64,000 nt of DNA, taken from positions 231,073,803 through 231,137,802 of the forward strand of contig OV884059.1 of NCBI GenBank assembly GCA_930367215.1. The letters run 5' to 3'. Positions 43,401 to 52,559 of the stretch are shown here, in pieces; within the stretch, counting starts at the first letter, position 1, and every line of letters begins with the position of its first letter. Under the pieces are notes generated by a model. It saw nothing but the letters and a program-made list of their open reading frames with translations, did not search any database and was not told the origin of the DNA. The DNA is from Pollenia angustigena (Eukaryota; Arthropoda; Insecta; Diptera; Polleniidae). The translations under genes and the position numbers were made by a program.

Positions 43401-45242
43401 GTCGAGGCCTATTAGTAGGTCGATGGGTCGACTTTGATGAAAGTGTGGGTCTGCAAGTTCTAATTTTGCAGCCTCTGCGAATTGTTCTGCGTTTAACGTT
43501 TGGGGCGGTAAATTGGATGGAAGGGTCTTCAAGACTGGTGCCCATACCTCTAATTTAAACGATGTGTCCACCCTGGAGCAAAGGTTAAACAAACAGGCTT
43601 TGGTAGAAGTTTCAGAAACTGTCTGACTCAAGCCGGAAACGTGTACTATATTACGTTTTGTAGGTAAGTTTAATCGGTTTTTCAACTTGTCCGATATAAA
43701 CGTGGATTGGGATCCAGGGTCGATGATTGCTCTTGCCTGGTATCTTGCGCCTCTAGTTTCGATTTGTACTATTGCAGTAAATAACAAAGTTTCTTTGTCT
43801 ACTAGTTGTGTCGAGGACTGATTGTTTCCCCGCAGGGTCAAAGAAGTCAGGTTAGGGATACCTGATTTGGAAGTGGACTGTATGTATTGGGCTTGCGCTG
43901 CAGCACTTGTACTAGCTTGGTTGTCAGCGTTATTTGGTGGTAAACTTATAGGCTGGGTCACCGTTGTCTTGTGCAACAAAGTATTATGTTTTTGTTTGCA
44001 CAGCCTACAACTATATTTGCTTGAGCAGTCCTTGACACCATGATTTATTGACAAGCAATTAAAACATGAATTTGTGACTTTTACTATGTGAATTCGGTCA
44101 TTCACATTCTTTTCCAAAAAATTAGGGCAGGATCGTAATGGGTGGGGCTCTTTACAATGTTGGCAATTGTGTGTAGAGTCTTTTTGTCCCCCCTTTGATG
44201 GAAAACGTTTCTGAGATTTCGACTCGTTATTGGTTTGAGTCGCGTTTGTTTGAAAACTGTGAACCTGTTTTTGTTTAGTGAACGGTTTGGAACTTTCCTT
44301 TTTTTGTTGATAGGGTTTAGGTTGTGTGATGGCCGCTATTGACTCTAAAGTCTTAGAATGGTGAGTCAAAAAATTGTTAAATTGTTCCCACGATGGAACT
44401 TTTGTTATTTCTTGAAGAGAGTTTTCAAATTCCTTCAAAAGTGTTCGGGGGAGCTTGGTCGAGCATAGATATACAAGAAATGGGTCCCAAGTGCCAGTTT
44501 CTACCCTTAAAGCATTTAAAGCTTGAATGCAGCCATTAACGGTTCGTTGTAGTGTCTGAATAGATTGGCCTGAATCTTCGGTAACTTTCGGAAGGTCAAA
44601 TAAAATTTTCAATTGTTCGTTGACCTGAATCCGATTGTTCTCGTATTGAAGAACAAGATTTTTCCAGGCTATATCGAAGCCTTCGTTGGTTAATGGGGCA
44701 TTTGAAACTATGTTTCTAGCGTCTCCTCCAGTTTTTTGAAGCAAATGAAATAATTTTTCAATTTTACTAAGCCGCGAATTATTTAAATATAGGGCAGTAA
44801 AAAGGTCGCGGAAGGTTGGCCATGTCACAAAATCACCTAAAAACGTATCTATGTCGCAAGGTGGCAGCCGAATAGAAGAAATATCACTATTTTCTAAAGT
44901 TGGGGTGTCGGCAGACGATAATCGCTCATGTTTGTTCGTGTCATCAGTCGGGGCAGAAAGCGCCAGAATTTCCGCGTTAAGTGAGGCCAAACAAGTTTTG
45001 TATGCCGCCAGGGCCTTTTTGTACCGATCGCGAAGTTTCTGCCTGTCTATTGGTTGTTCGCCGGATTCCGGTTTCTTGTCCCTACACTCTTCATAAGCCC
45101 TTTTGATTTGCTGCCAAAGTGAGTCTAGTTCTACACGAAGAACTTCTAAACTGTGAATGTCCTCACCTGCCTTTGATTCTGAATACTCGCTTTCAAAATC
45201 CAAAAGGTCATTTGTACAATTAACAAATTTATCGAGTGCCAT
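40416..45242 (-). CDS. gag-pol: BEL/Pao Gag-Pol polyprotein (truncated by frame break near its end)
   Basis: 1608 codons from ATG 45242-45240, the first Met of the open frame. Domains by approximate residue: Gag-like region with coiled-coil-like N-terminus and DUF1759-type segment (1-310); CCHC-type zinc knuckles (about 358-425, CQHCKEPHPLRSC then CFNCLSINHGVKDC and CRLCKQKHNTLLH); aspartic protease of DUF1758 type with DPGSQSTFIS (about 508); reverse transcriptase with catalytic MYVDD (about 914); RNase H with FSDAS (about 1090), FWTDSTIVLAW (about 1163) and ENPADIASRG; integrase zinc-binding HHCC (HKITIHGG to CKTC, about 1395-1425) and DDE core with D in GVDYAGP (about 1467), D in YSDNGTNF (about 1530) and E in GGLWEAG (about 1581). 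All catalytic motifs are present. The frame drifts after GLWEAGVKSF at a 12-A run and stops at 40416, so the normal C-terminus sits in the next frame. It supports reverse transcription and integration of the element's own RNA. Confidence 0.93.
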   Translation of the reverse strand: MALDKFVNCTNDLLDFESEYSESKAGEDIHSLEVLRVELDSLWQQIKRAYEECRDKKPESGEQPIDRQKLRDRYKKALAAYKTCLASLNAEILALSAPTDDTNKHERLSSADTPTLENSDISSIRLPPCDIDTFLGDFVTWPTFRDLFTALYLNNSRLSKIEKLFHLLQKTGGDARNIVSNAPLTNEGFDIAWKNLVLQYENNRIQVNEQLKILFDLPKVTEDSGQSIQTLQRTVNGCIQALNALRVETGTWDPFLVYLCSTKLPRTLLKEFENSLQEITKVPSWEQFNNFLTHHSKTLESIAAITQPKPYQQKKESSKPFTKQKQVHSFQTNATQTNNESKSQKRFPSKGGQKDSTHNCQHCKEPHPLRSCPNFLEKNVNDRIHIVKVTNSCFNCLSINHGVKDCSSKYSCRLCKQKHNTLLHKTTVTQPISLPPNNADNQASTSAAAQAQYIQSTSKSGIPNLTSLTLRGNNQSSTQLVDKETLLFTAIVQIETRGARYQARAIIDPGSQSTFISDKLKNRLNLPTKRNIVHVSGLSQTVSETSTKACLFNLCSRVDTSFKLEVWAPVLKTLPSNLPPQTLNAEQFAEAAKLELADPHFHQSRPIDLLIGLDLGPSIYSMETPMRSIGSLLAQKTVFGWIVGGPISTTNSPRKTISLLNTSSLDRILTRFWEVEETPKKVLRSEEDTHCENHYKSTTRRSDSGRYIVTLPFKNGEEIGVSRNIAMAQFLRMERMLSQKPELKTQYDQVIVEYLELGHMRKISPLEINKYPNYYLPHHAVIKPEKLTSKIRVVFNASSPSSNKRSLNDILYPGPILQQDLVLIILKWRFFRFVYNADVTKMYRQILIDPTQTKYQRILFRKSETDLIEDYELLTVTFGVNCAPFLAIGTLLQLAEDIGTTHPLASNILQHNMYVDDVLPGGHTLNDAIKSRKELTTVLKSAGFDLMKWTSNDPRVIQDLPNETLLPLDWLNLSENAGTNTLGIKWNISSDSFTFTAPGVEMKENYTKREVLSTIAKFFDPCGWTAPVIVDAKLIMQQILLDKVDWDDNIKPLTCIKWQKFVKNCPVINALKIPRWIQYSPNLNVEIHGFSDASEKAYSATLYVRIQSENSIFTYLLASKTRVAPIKQISLPRLELCGSVLLANLASGILPNLQATQIITYFWTDSTIVLAWLKKPPCTWSTFVGNRVSEIVDKVGNSHWQHVESKENPADIASRGCTPQELETHNLWWFGPSWLKLPKDKWPKSRSPDDTNLEAKTVKTLTTTTQEDPLNRFSNLSRAYRVLAYVLRFWRNTGVNRTRLRISSNEVTPEEITDVKTRLIILTQKQHFPEEYKQLKLKQSISSTSSILTLNPFMDQLGVIRANGRLVQSPALTYNERHPILLPYNSKFTRLLTEFTHKITIHGGNQLMIRVLRTEFWIFRLKPLVKTVINNCKTCVLYKKHTQSQIMASLPPERTTLSRPFATTGVDYAGPFNIRNFTGRACLVTKGYVCIFVCFATKAVHLEPVSDLSTQAFLAAFSRFIGRRGCPAIIYSDNGTNFVGAAELIKKDRLEFTKTLQSQVTHNYSHQNIIWKFIPPGAPHMGGLWEAGVKSFKTHLKKKNDTSYEIYV

Positions 45243-46020
45243 TACTAATTTTTTGAATTAACCAGAATCGTGAAATAAACTTTTTTAAATTGGGTCAAAA
45301 AAGTACCTGCTAGCGATTTAACAACAACAAGTATCGAAAAAATTATAATAATTTAAAAAATTTAAGCGTCCCACAAAGCGATTTGTTTCCCCGGTATTTT
45401 TAAAAAATTGACGTAATGGTAACTCGGTTTTTATTTCTTTGGATGATGACGTCACGGTTATTTATTTTTAAAAATTGCAGCGGCAAAAAATTAAATAGTA
45501 ACACAAGCAAGAATATTTGTTTCTTGTTGTATTGTATACTTTGACTTACTTGTTGTTGTTGGGTCTTTTTTCTTTTGTGTCACTGCGTTTATTAAACCTT
45601 CTGTTGTTGTTGTTGTTGCTGTGTGTCTGCTGATGCTGCTGCTACTGCGACAAAGAATTTGGGTCCCGTTAAATTTTGTTCACTTTTAACTTTACAAACT
45701 TTGTTTTTTACACACAATTTTGATTTACATATGTAATTAATTTTAATTTTTAATAAAAAACTAGGTACTCTTTTATATTGTTTACTGTCACACTACACTT
45801 AATGCCTTGTTTCGAAATGACCAAATGTTTATGGTTTGATTTTTTGTGTGTGTTATTTGTTGTTGTTTAAATAAAACACTTTGGTTTTTTTTGTTGTTTT
45901 AGAGTCACAATTTTTTAATATTAGAGTCACAAAAACACAATTTTTTGCCAAAAATTTTGTTAAAACTTTTATGTGAATTTTTGTAAAAACTTTTTTGCAA
46001 ATTTTCTGTAAAAAAAAACT
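45243..46020 (-). other. 5' leader of the BEL/Pao element
   Basis: About 780 bases between primer binding site and gag start. It holds a CAA/CAG-type trinucleotide tract (45598-45655) and two copies of 'agagtcacaattttt'-like sequence near 45902-45940. It is presumed untranslated leader and packaging region. Confidence 0.6.
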
Positions 46021-46039
46021 ATCCGGTTCGTTAGGACCA
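46021..46039 (-). other. tRNA primer binding site
   Basis: On the minus strand TGGTCCTAACGAACCGGAT starts two bases after the 5' LTR. The initial TGG pairs with a tRNA CCA end, as expected for the minus-strand DNA primer. I do not assign the tRNA. Confidence 0.75.
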
Positions 46040-46041
46040 AA

Positions 46042-46424
46042 TGTTGAGGGCTGAACTTTGAGTTTTTTGCCTCAATTTTATCACGGTTCACTATATGTTC
46101 TTTTCTTTAAAATAAAAACACTTTTATTTTTAGTTTTATATTTTTTTTGTATTTTTGTTTTATTTAATATAAAGGGTTTTAATTAAATGTATTTTGTTTT
46201 GTTCACAATTTGTTTTTGTTGTTTTTCACTTTTGTTATGTTACTTGTTTTTTGTTCAACTGTCGAAACTAGAGTGAGTGTTATTTATTTTAAACATTATT
46301 TAGCAAGCTAGGCTTAGTATAAGAAAAATAATGTAATGACAGAATTTAAAACAAAGTAAATAACAATTAAAGGACCGCTAGGTTTTTACAGGGTGCTGCG
46401 TTATAAATGAGTCATCATTAAACA
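46042..46424 (-). repeat. 5' LTR of the BEL/Pao element
   Basis: 383 bp, matching 39308-39690 over its length by eye. It would contain the promoter and RNA start. Confidence 0.95.
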
Positions 46425-46429
46425 CTAGG
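46425..46429 (+). other. Target site duplication CTAGG, right
   Basis: Matches 39303-39307. Confidence 0.85.
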
Positions 46430-47006
46430 ATAAAGACGGGGATATAGAGAGAATTACTGCCTCACCGAAAATATCTGACGAATTTTGATGAAACATAAAT
46501 CATAGATCAGCGTAAACAAAACACACCGGGCTTTTGATGAAATTTAAATATGTAGATCGACCTGTATGTAGGTCACACACACAGGCTTTCTATTTTTAAC
46601 ATGAGCTTAGTAGACAGAAATGAAGAGTTGTGGAAAAGATTTACATAAGCACCTGACATATGGCCGTATGTCGTCGTGGATCTCAAACACAATGTTGAAA
46701 AACAATTCGTTTGCCTACCGCTGCAAGATTATACCGCCGCTTGTTTAGGATATGGAACTACGTAATCTCCGCTGCTTTTGGAAAAATTCCAGGAGCTTCT
46801 ATTGAGTAGCAACAGCACCTAGGGCCGAACTTGTCCACAAGTGGTGATAAATTAGCCCTTGGGAGGGTTTTTCAGGATATACCTTCCCGCGACCACAACC
46901 ACCTGTCAGCGGATAGGCGAAACTTCCGCAAAGACAATCTCCCTGAAAGACAGAAAGCATTTCCGGGCATCAACCAATAAAAAGTCAGTCCGGTGCCGTG
47001 ACACTG
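46430..47006. other. Unassigned, relatively GC-rich segment
   Basis: GC content is clearly above the surroundings ('cctgtcagcggataggcgaa', 'cctagggccgaacttgtcc'). No open frame over 60 codons and no domain. It may be part of an older element, as it borders two inverted-repeat elements and the BEL insertion. Confidence 0.35.
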
Positions 47007-48233
47007 CACGCAAAGAAAAAACATGGTTGTGGTAAACATATTCTAAGAGCAACATATTATGATAAGATTCATGATTATAGTCACCATATTAAGGTTATTA
47101 TTGAATCATATTATGGCTAAATATATTCGTAATATTACATCATAATATTTTTCCCTTAATCATATTATTATTCTCTTAATCATAATATGTAAAGAAGGAA
47201 TTATATTATTGTCATGTTAATCATAATAAGCTAAGAAGTATTTATATTATCATCATGTTAATCATAATAAATTTAGAAGCAATCATATTATGATACAGGT
47301 CCTTTAATAACTATCATAACAATACAAAATAAATTTAAATTTTTTCTTTTATAAATAAAATCGCGGAGTTCAATATTTGGCTTGCAAAAGAGTAAATGCA
47401 AAATATCGTAACACTTTGATAAAATAAAACGAAATATCGGCGTGTTTTGTTGTTGGCTTTTACTACGATATTTTGCACTATTACATCACTAATACTGAAC
47501 TCCGCTAATATTTTATTTATTTTAATTTCTTTAAATGTATTATTTTTTATGGTAATTTATCTTGTTTAACCGCTCACATATGGAGGGTTCAAAGCTGAAC
47601 CGAACCAAGTCATAAAATAAAATGCATATATGTATTTCAAAACTGTTGTGAAATTCTTCGCAAAGTTTAACTCTATCGAGTTCTGAAACGGACTAAATCA
47701 AAAAGTTTTTCGTTCCAAAGGTAACGGTAATAAGCCCATGTCAATGGCTCCAGAAATTAATTAAAATTCACTTACTCAAACTCAAAATATTACCGAATTT
47801 TCATTTTTGACTTGGTTCACTTCAGCTCTGAGCCCTCCATATAAAACAAACGAAACAACTGATTCAAAATTATTTTACAAATGGCGCTAGCATAAAATTA
47901 TTAGAGTAAAAATAGTTTGATTGCATCTTTAACATAATAAAATAAATGTATAACAAGTTATCATGTCATGGCTATTAAATATCATGATATGGTTGTGAGT
48001 AATATAATATGTTTTGAAAGTTATCATAATTTAGTTGTTAGAAAAATAATTATTTTTCGGTCAACAATACTCAAATTTATAATTGCGATAAACATTGATA
48101 TGTTTACATGTTACTATAATATTATTAATATTAAAAAAAAATGAAATTTTTTTGTGTACGATAACAATATATTGTTACATTAAACATAGTGTTGTTGCCA
48201 TAACCATGCCCAACAATATTTTTTCTCTGCGTG
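47007..48233 (+). mobile_element. Inverted-repeat element (CACGCAAAGAAAAAA), tandem copy 1
   Basis: The left end CACGCAAAGAAAAAACATGG and the inverse right end CACGCAGAGAAAAAATATTG, followed inward by 'tggttatggcaacaac' on the right and 'ttgtggtaaacat' on the left. The body is full of 'atcataatat/tattatga' words and holds an inner inverted repeat (47362-47506, GCGGAGTTCAATAT ends). A 258-bp MITE (47581-47838) has inserted in this copy only. There is no transposase. The termini do not match a superfamily I can name. Confidence 0.7.
47581..47838. mobile_element. 258-bp MITE with TA duplication
   Basis: TGGAGGGTTCAAAGCTGAAC at the left and TTCAGCTCTGAGCCCTCCA at the right are inverted repeats, with AACCAAGTCA also mirrored. 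TA flanks both sides (47579-47580 and 47839-47840). The sister copy at 48473-49540 lacks it, giving an empty-site comparison. Confidence 0.8.
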
Positions 48234-48472
48234 CGGGGGCTACTATAGGGATATATAGGATTTCTGGTCAGCGCCAAGAAATCGTTAAGATCACTCGAGA
48301 TCCGTCAATTTTAGATTTTTTCCGAATCCCAGATATTGACTGCCACGGTGGATCTTACACCAAGGTATCCTTTAGTTGTTCCCTTCACCCCCGTAGGCAT
48401 AATAATGGAAATTAGTGTTGGTTTTTTAGGAATTTTTTTGTTTGGGGAAATAGGCAAAAAAGTCGTAAGTCA
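48234..48472. repeat. Spacer between tandem copies, with old dispersed repeat
   Basis: The 239-bp spacer contains the segment related to 9805-9875. The open frame 48095-48415 spans the element border and is not a gene. Confidence 0.4.
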
Positions 48473-49540
48473 CACGCAAAGAAAAAACATGGTTGTGGTA
48501 AACATATTCTAAGAGCAACATATTATGATAAGAATTATGATTGTAGTCACCATATTGAGATTATTATTGAATCATATTATGACTAAATATACTCGTACTA
48601 TTACATCATAATATTTTTCCCTTAATCATATTATTATTCTGTTAATCATACTAAGTTAAGAAGTAATCAAATTATTGTCATGTTAATCATAATAAGCTAA
48701 GAAATTAATCATATTATTGTCAAGTTAATCATAATAAGCTAAGAAGTAATCATATCATCATGTTAATCATAATAAATTTAGAAGCAATCATATTATGATA
48801 CAGCACCTTTCATAGCTGTCATAAAAATACAAAATAAATTAAAATATTTTTTCTTGTGGCTTTTTACAATTTTTCCTAATGTTAATCAAATAGCGGAGTT
48901 CAATATAAGGCTTGCAAAAGAGCAAATGAAAAATCTGTGGTTTTCATGGGCAACCGCGTGTGTCCATTTTTTCGATTTTAAGATGTTGATGAAATATCGT
49001 AGCACTTTTATAAAATATAACGAAATCTCTGTGTGTTTTGTTGTTGGATTTTACAAAAAAACTATGATATTTTGCATTTGCACTATTACATCACTTATAC
49101 TTGTATGAACTCCGCTAATATTTAAATTTTTTAATTTCTTTAAATAAATAAAAAAAAACGACACAACTGCTTCAAAATTATTTTACAAATGGCGCTAACA
49201 TAATATGATTAGAGTAAAAAAAGTTTGATTGCATCTTTAACATAATATGATAAATGTATAGAAAGTTATCATGTTATGACTATTAAATATCATGATATGG
49301 TTGTGAGAAATATAATATGTTAAGAAAGTTGTCATAATTAAGTTGTTAGAAAAATAATTATTTTTCGGTCAACAATACTCAAATTTATAATTGCGATAAA
49401 CATTGATATGTTTACAGTAACTATAATATTGTTGATATTAAATAAAAATAACAATTATTTGTGTGCGACAACAATATATTGTTACATTAAACATAGTGTT
49501 GTTGCCGTAACCATGCCCAACCATATTTTTCCTCTGCGTG
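48473..49540 (+). mobile_element. Inverted-repeat element (CACGCAAAGAAAAAA), tandem copy 2
   Basis: Ends CACGCAAAGAAAAAACATGG and, inverted, CACGCAGAGGAAAAATATGG. Same orientation as copy 1 and closely similar along its length, but without the 47581-47838 MITE. Its inner inverted repeat (48891-49117) carries about 60 extra bases absent from copy 1. Confidence 0.7.
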
Positions 49541-50870
49541 CAGAAGCTGTAGTTTTTCGTAATGTTAAATTGAAAATTATTTAAATGCTTTATTTAATCG
49601 ATTTATTTCCTAAAGAGCAAATAATTACGTTTACAAGCAGTTGTGTTAGATAAAAGTTATTTATCTAACTGCCTTAAGCATTCAAGCAATAATAAAAATC
49701 CAGTCAATGATTTCAGAAAGCCACGGCTGGGTACTCTGTTCGATTTGACATTTTAAATTTTTAATTTAGGCTGAGATCCTAAACATTATAATACTTTGCA
49801 GTCAAAGTCAAAAAAGTATCATAGAGTTTAACTATATCTAGTTTGATTATTGTGTACGCATCGATATTGTTTTTATTGAACTTTGGTACAGATAACATTG
49901 TACAATTTTTCACGGTTGCTTGTTAGAAAGCACATAAAAAAGCGAGTTGCTTTGCAACTGATGTTTTGGAACTCACCCTTACTTTAAACTTTTTACACCA
50001 CTGTTTAGATTGTAACGAAGGTTGTCTTAAAAATAACTAATAGCGGGCCCATTTAGAATAACGTTGGCTATTTCTGCTGACTTACTTTTTTTTTTTTTTA
50101 ATCATAATTTACAAATGACAGAAATGACCTCCCTCACTTTAACTTAAAGTTTAAAAGGCATATAAATTAAATTCTTAAACAAATTTAAACTAAACTGAAA
50201 CTATGATAGCGCTAAATATCAATGAATTTTTATAAGAAATTTCTTTTAAAATACGAATTTACTTTTTTTTCTTTAATTATTTTAACAATATAATAAAATT
50301 TATATTGTTTAAAAATGATAAACAAACAATTAAATATTTAATGCACTTAATTAGTGTCAATGTCAAATGATAACATTTCGTTTTCTTTTATTTATATTTT
50401 TTGTTGAAAATTTGTAGGCCTTAGTGAAAAAAAAGTTTTTTGACTTCGTTTAAAAAAACAGTCTACGGAACAGTACGGAAATTACAAGAGCTCGTGTTAT
50501 CATTACTTTGTTTATCTCTTCTTAATAGGGTGTGCAGTTTCATGCATTTATTATTGGAAAATATGCCCATCAAACATGCTTAAAAATTTATAAATACATA
50601 TACATACATACTTTCAAAATAAGTAAACTATGCATTTATTCAAATGGAAATCGAAAACGCAAGAATTTTAAATGTCGGGTTTTAACAAGATTTCTGTAAT
50701 AAAAGAATTTTATGACAAATATTGTATAAATATTTCTCTATTTAACAGACCTTAATAACTAAAATTATAAAAATTAAATTAAATAAAGGGAACAGTAAAC
50801 ACCAACCACACAAAACAAGAGGTAGGGACGACCTGCGCGCGTTTTCAAGGTTGAGATGTGTCGCTTTCAA
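49541..50870. other. AT-rich intergenic DNA
   Basis: No gene or repeat family recognised. Confidence 0.5.
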
Positions 50871-51232
50871 ATGAGACCAATACCAATACGCTCAGTGATG
50901 ATACACCAAAGATACAAAGATAAAATGGCTCTCCTGAACAAAACCCTTAGAAAAAGAAAAGAAGTGTTCACTTTCATGTCACCACTAACTGCGGAAACGG
51001 TTCGACCGATTTCTACCAAAATTGCGTTGGGAATAGTCTGTAGATGGTTTAAGTTAAGTTTGCACGAAATCGGCTTAGCGTTTCCGCAGTTAGTGGTGAC
51101 ATGAAAGTGTACACTTCTTTTTATATATGTGACGCGCAAAATAGAAAGGGACCTAAGGGTTTTGTTCAGGAGAGCCATTTTATCTTTGTATCTTTGGTGT
51201 ATCATCACTGAGCGTATTGGTATTGGTCTCAT
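50871..51232. mobile_element. Long-hairpin element (ATGAGACC ends)
   Basis: ATGAGACCAATACCAATACG at 50871 is mirrored at 51213-51232. The arms extend about 140-165 bp through 'gccgatttc', leaving a loop of about 50 bases. The right arm has about 30 extra bases (near 51121-51150). Because the arms are inverse copies, the two strands give open frames with the same peptide (50856-51104 and 50867-51232); neither is a gene. It may be a foldback/MITE element. Confidence 0.75.
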
Positions 51233-51254
51233 ATATTCCTATGTAAAGGGGTTA

Positions 51255-52536
51255 AATTGTAAGGGCCGATGTTGAATGTGAACCACACCTAAACGCCAAG
51301 TTTTTTTCCAAATTTTATTTGACACTTCTCTATTTCAGACTTACTCAATTTGAACCATGGAGAGATACACAATCCAACAACGTGTTAAAGTTATCCAGAC
51401 TTATTATGAAAATGGGCGTTCAAATCAAAATGCATATCGTGCACTTCGTGATTTTTTTGGTCAATTTGATCGTCCAAATGTGCGTACAATCGCAAAAATC
51501 GTGGAAAAATTCGAGCAAACCGGGTCTGTAGAAGATGTGAGAACACCAGTGCATGCTCGTACAGCTCGTACTGCAGGAAATATTGCTGCTGTTCGCGATA
51601 GTGTGGCTGAAGAGCCGTCCACCTCAACTCATCGTCGTGCCCAACAATTGCACCTCTCACGCTCGTCGTTGATGAACATTATGCATAAAGACTTGCATTT
51701 ACACGCTTACAAGGTGCAATTGGCTCAAGAACTAAAGCCTTTTGACCATTCCAAACGTCGTGAATGGGCAGAATGGTGGCAAGAAATGGCAACAGTGGAT
51801 GATCAATTTTTGAAGAAAATCATCTTCAGTGATGAGGCACATTTTCACCTCAGTGGATTCGTCAATAAACAGAATTGCCGCATTTGGGCGAATGAGAATC
51901 CAAGAGTGATTGTCGAAAAACCAATGCACGCACAAAGAGTGACTGTTTGGTGCGGTTTATGGGCTGGCGGCATCATCGGGCCGTATTTTTTCCAAAATGA
52001 GGCCGGTCAGGCAGTTACTGTGAATGGTGTTCGCTATCGTGAGATGATAACGAACTTTTTATGGCCCGAATTGGAAGATATGGATGTGGACGATATGTGG
52101 TTTCAGCAGGACGGTGCCACTTGCAACACAGCTAACGAAACAATGGCTCTTTTGCGCAACAAATTCAATGGCCGTGTTATCTCACGTAATGGCGATGTCA
52201 ATTGGCCGCCAAGATCATGTGATTTGACACCGTTGGACTTTTTTCTTTGGGGTTATTTGAAAGAAAAGCTGTACGTCGATAAGCCAGCAACAATTCAAGA
52301 GCTAAAGGATGAGATAATTCGGCACATTAACGGCATAGAACCTCCATTATGCCTCAGGGTCATCGAAAATTTTGACCATCGGATGGAGGTGTGCCGCCGT
52401 GGTCGCGGCGCCCATTTGGCCGATATTTTGTTCCATACATAATTGAGTAATACCAATATATCATAATAAAATAAAATTACAATAATTTCCTAAATAGTTT
52501 GTGTTTTATTCAAAATCAACATCGGCCCTTGAAATT
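51255..52536 (+). mobile_element. Tc1/mariner-superfamily transposon, copy 1 (intact frame)
   Basis: 1282 bp. The inverted termini share AAGGGCCGATGTTGA (left AATTGTAAGGGCCG, right inverted AATTTCAAGGGCCG) and TA flanks both sides (51253-51254 and 52537-52538). It contains the full-length transposase 51357-52442. It is identical in length to copy 2 at 60691-61972. Confidence 0.9.
51357..52442 (+). CDS. Tc1/mariner-superfamily transposase
   Basis: 361 residues; the Met at 51357 starts MERYTIQQRVKVIQTYYENG. The N-terminus is a DUF4817-like helix-turn-helix (about 1-60), followed by a second DNA-binding region (about 85-135, with LHLSRSSLMNIMHKDLHLHA). The catalytic triad is visible: D159 in FSDEAHFHLSGF, D252 in FQQDGATC and D289 in RSCDLTPLDFFLWGY. 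The first two are 93 residues apart; 36 residues separate the last two, against 34 in classical mariner. The enzyme should bind the terminal repeats and cut and paste the element at TA. The frame is complete, but residue 257 reads N in ATCNTA where copies 2 and 3 have H, which might weaken activity. Confidence 0.9.
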   Translation: MERYTIQQRVKVIQTYYENGRSNQNAYRALRDFFGQFDRPNVRTIAKIVEKFEQTGSVEDVRTPVHARTARTAGNIAAVRDSVAEEPSTSTHRRAQQLHLSRSSLMNIMHKDLHLHAYKVQLAQELKPFDHSKRREWAEWWQEMATVDDQFLKKIIFSDEAHFHLSGFVNKQNCRIWANENPRVIVEKPMHAQRVTVWCGLWAGGIIGPYFFQNEAGQAVTVNGVRYREMITNFLWPELEDMDVDDMWFQQDGATCNTANETMALLRNKFNGRVISRNGDVNWPPRSCDLTPLDFFLWGYLKEKLYVDKPATIQELKDEIIRHINGIEPPLCLRVIENFDHRMEVCRRGRGAHLADILFHT

Positions 52537-52559
52537 TAACCTTGAAATTTATATATTCA

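Larger units (their letters stand above)
39308..46424 (-). mobile_element. BEL/Pao LTR retrotransposon, nearly intact
   Basis: A 7117-bp element in reverse orientation: 5' LTR 46042-46424, primer binding site 46021-46039, leader 45243-46020, gag-pol frame 45242-40416, displaced C-terminal frame 40444-39953, polypurine tract 39691-39702, 3' LTR 39308-39690, with CTAGG duplicated on both sides. The LTRs are 383 bp each and I found no difference between them by eye, so the insertion is recent. No envelope-like frame is present. The domain order gag - protease - reverse transcriptase - RNase H - integrase, with DUF1759/DUF1758-type regions, marks the BEL/Pao (Belpaoviridae) lineage. It sits between a fairly GC-rich segment on the left and old repeat DNA on the right. 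Confidence 0.95.

Noticed and set aside
45598..45655. Polyglutamine-type coding repeat
   Set aside because: The CAA/CAG tract lies in the untranslated leader of the BEL element, outside any long frame.
50856..51232. Protein genes on both strands of the 50.9 kb hairpin
   Set aside because: Identical peptides on opposite strands follow from the inverted repeat; no domain is present.
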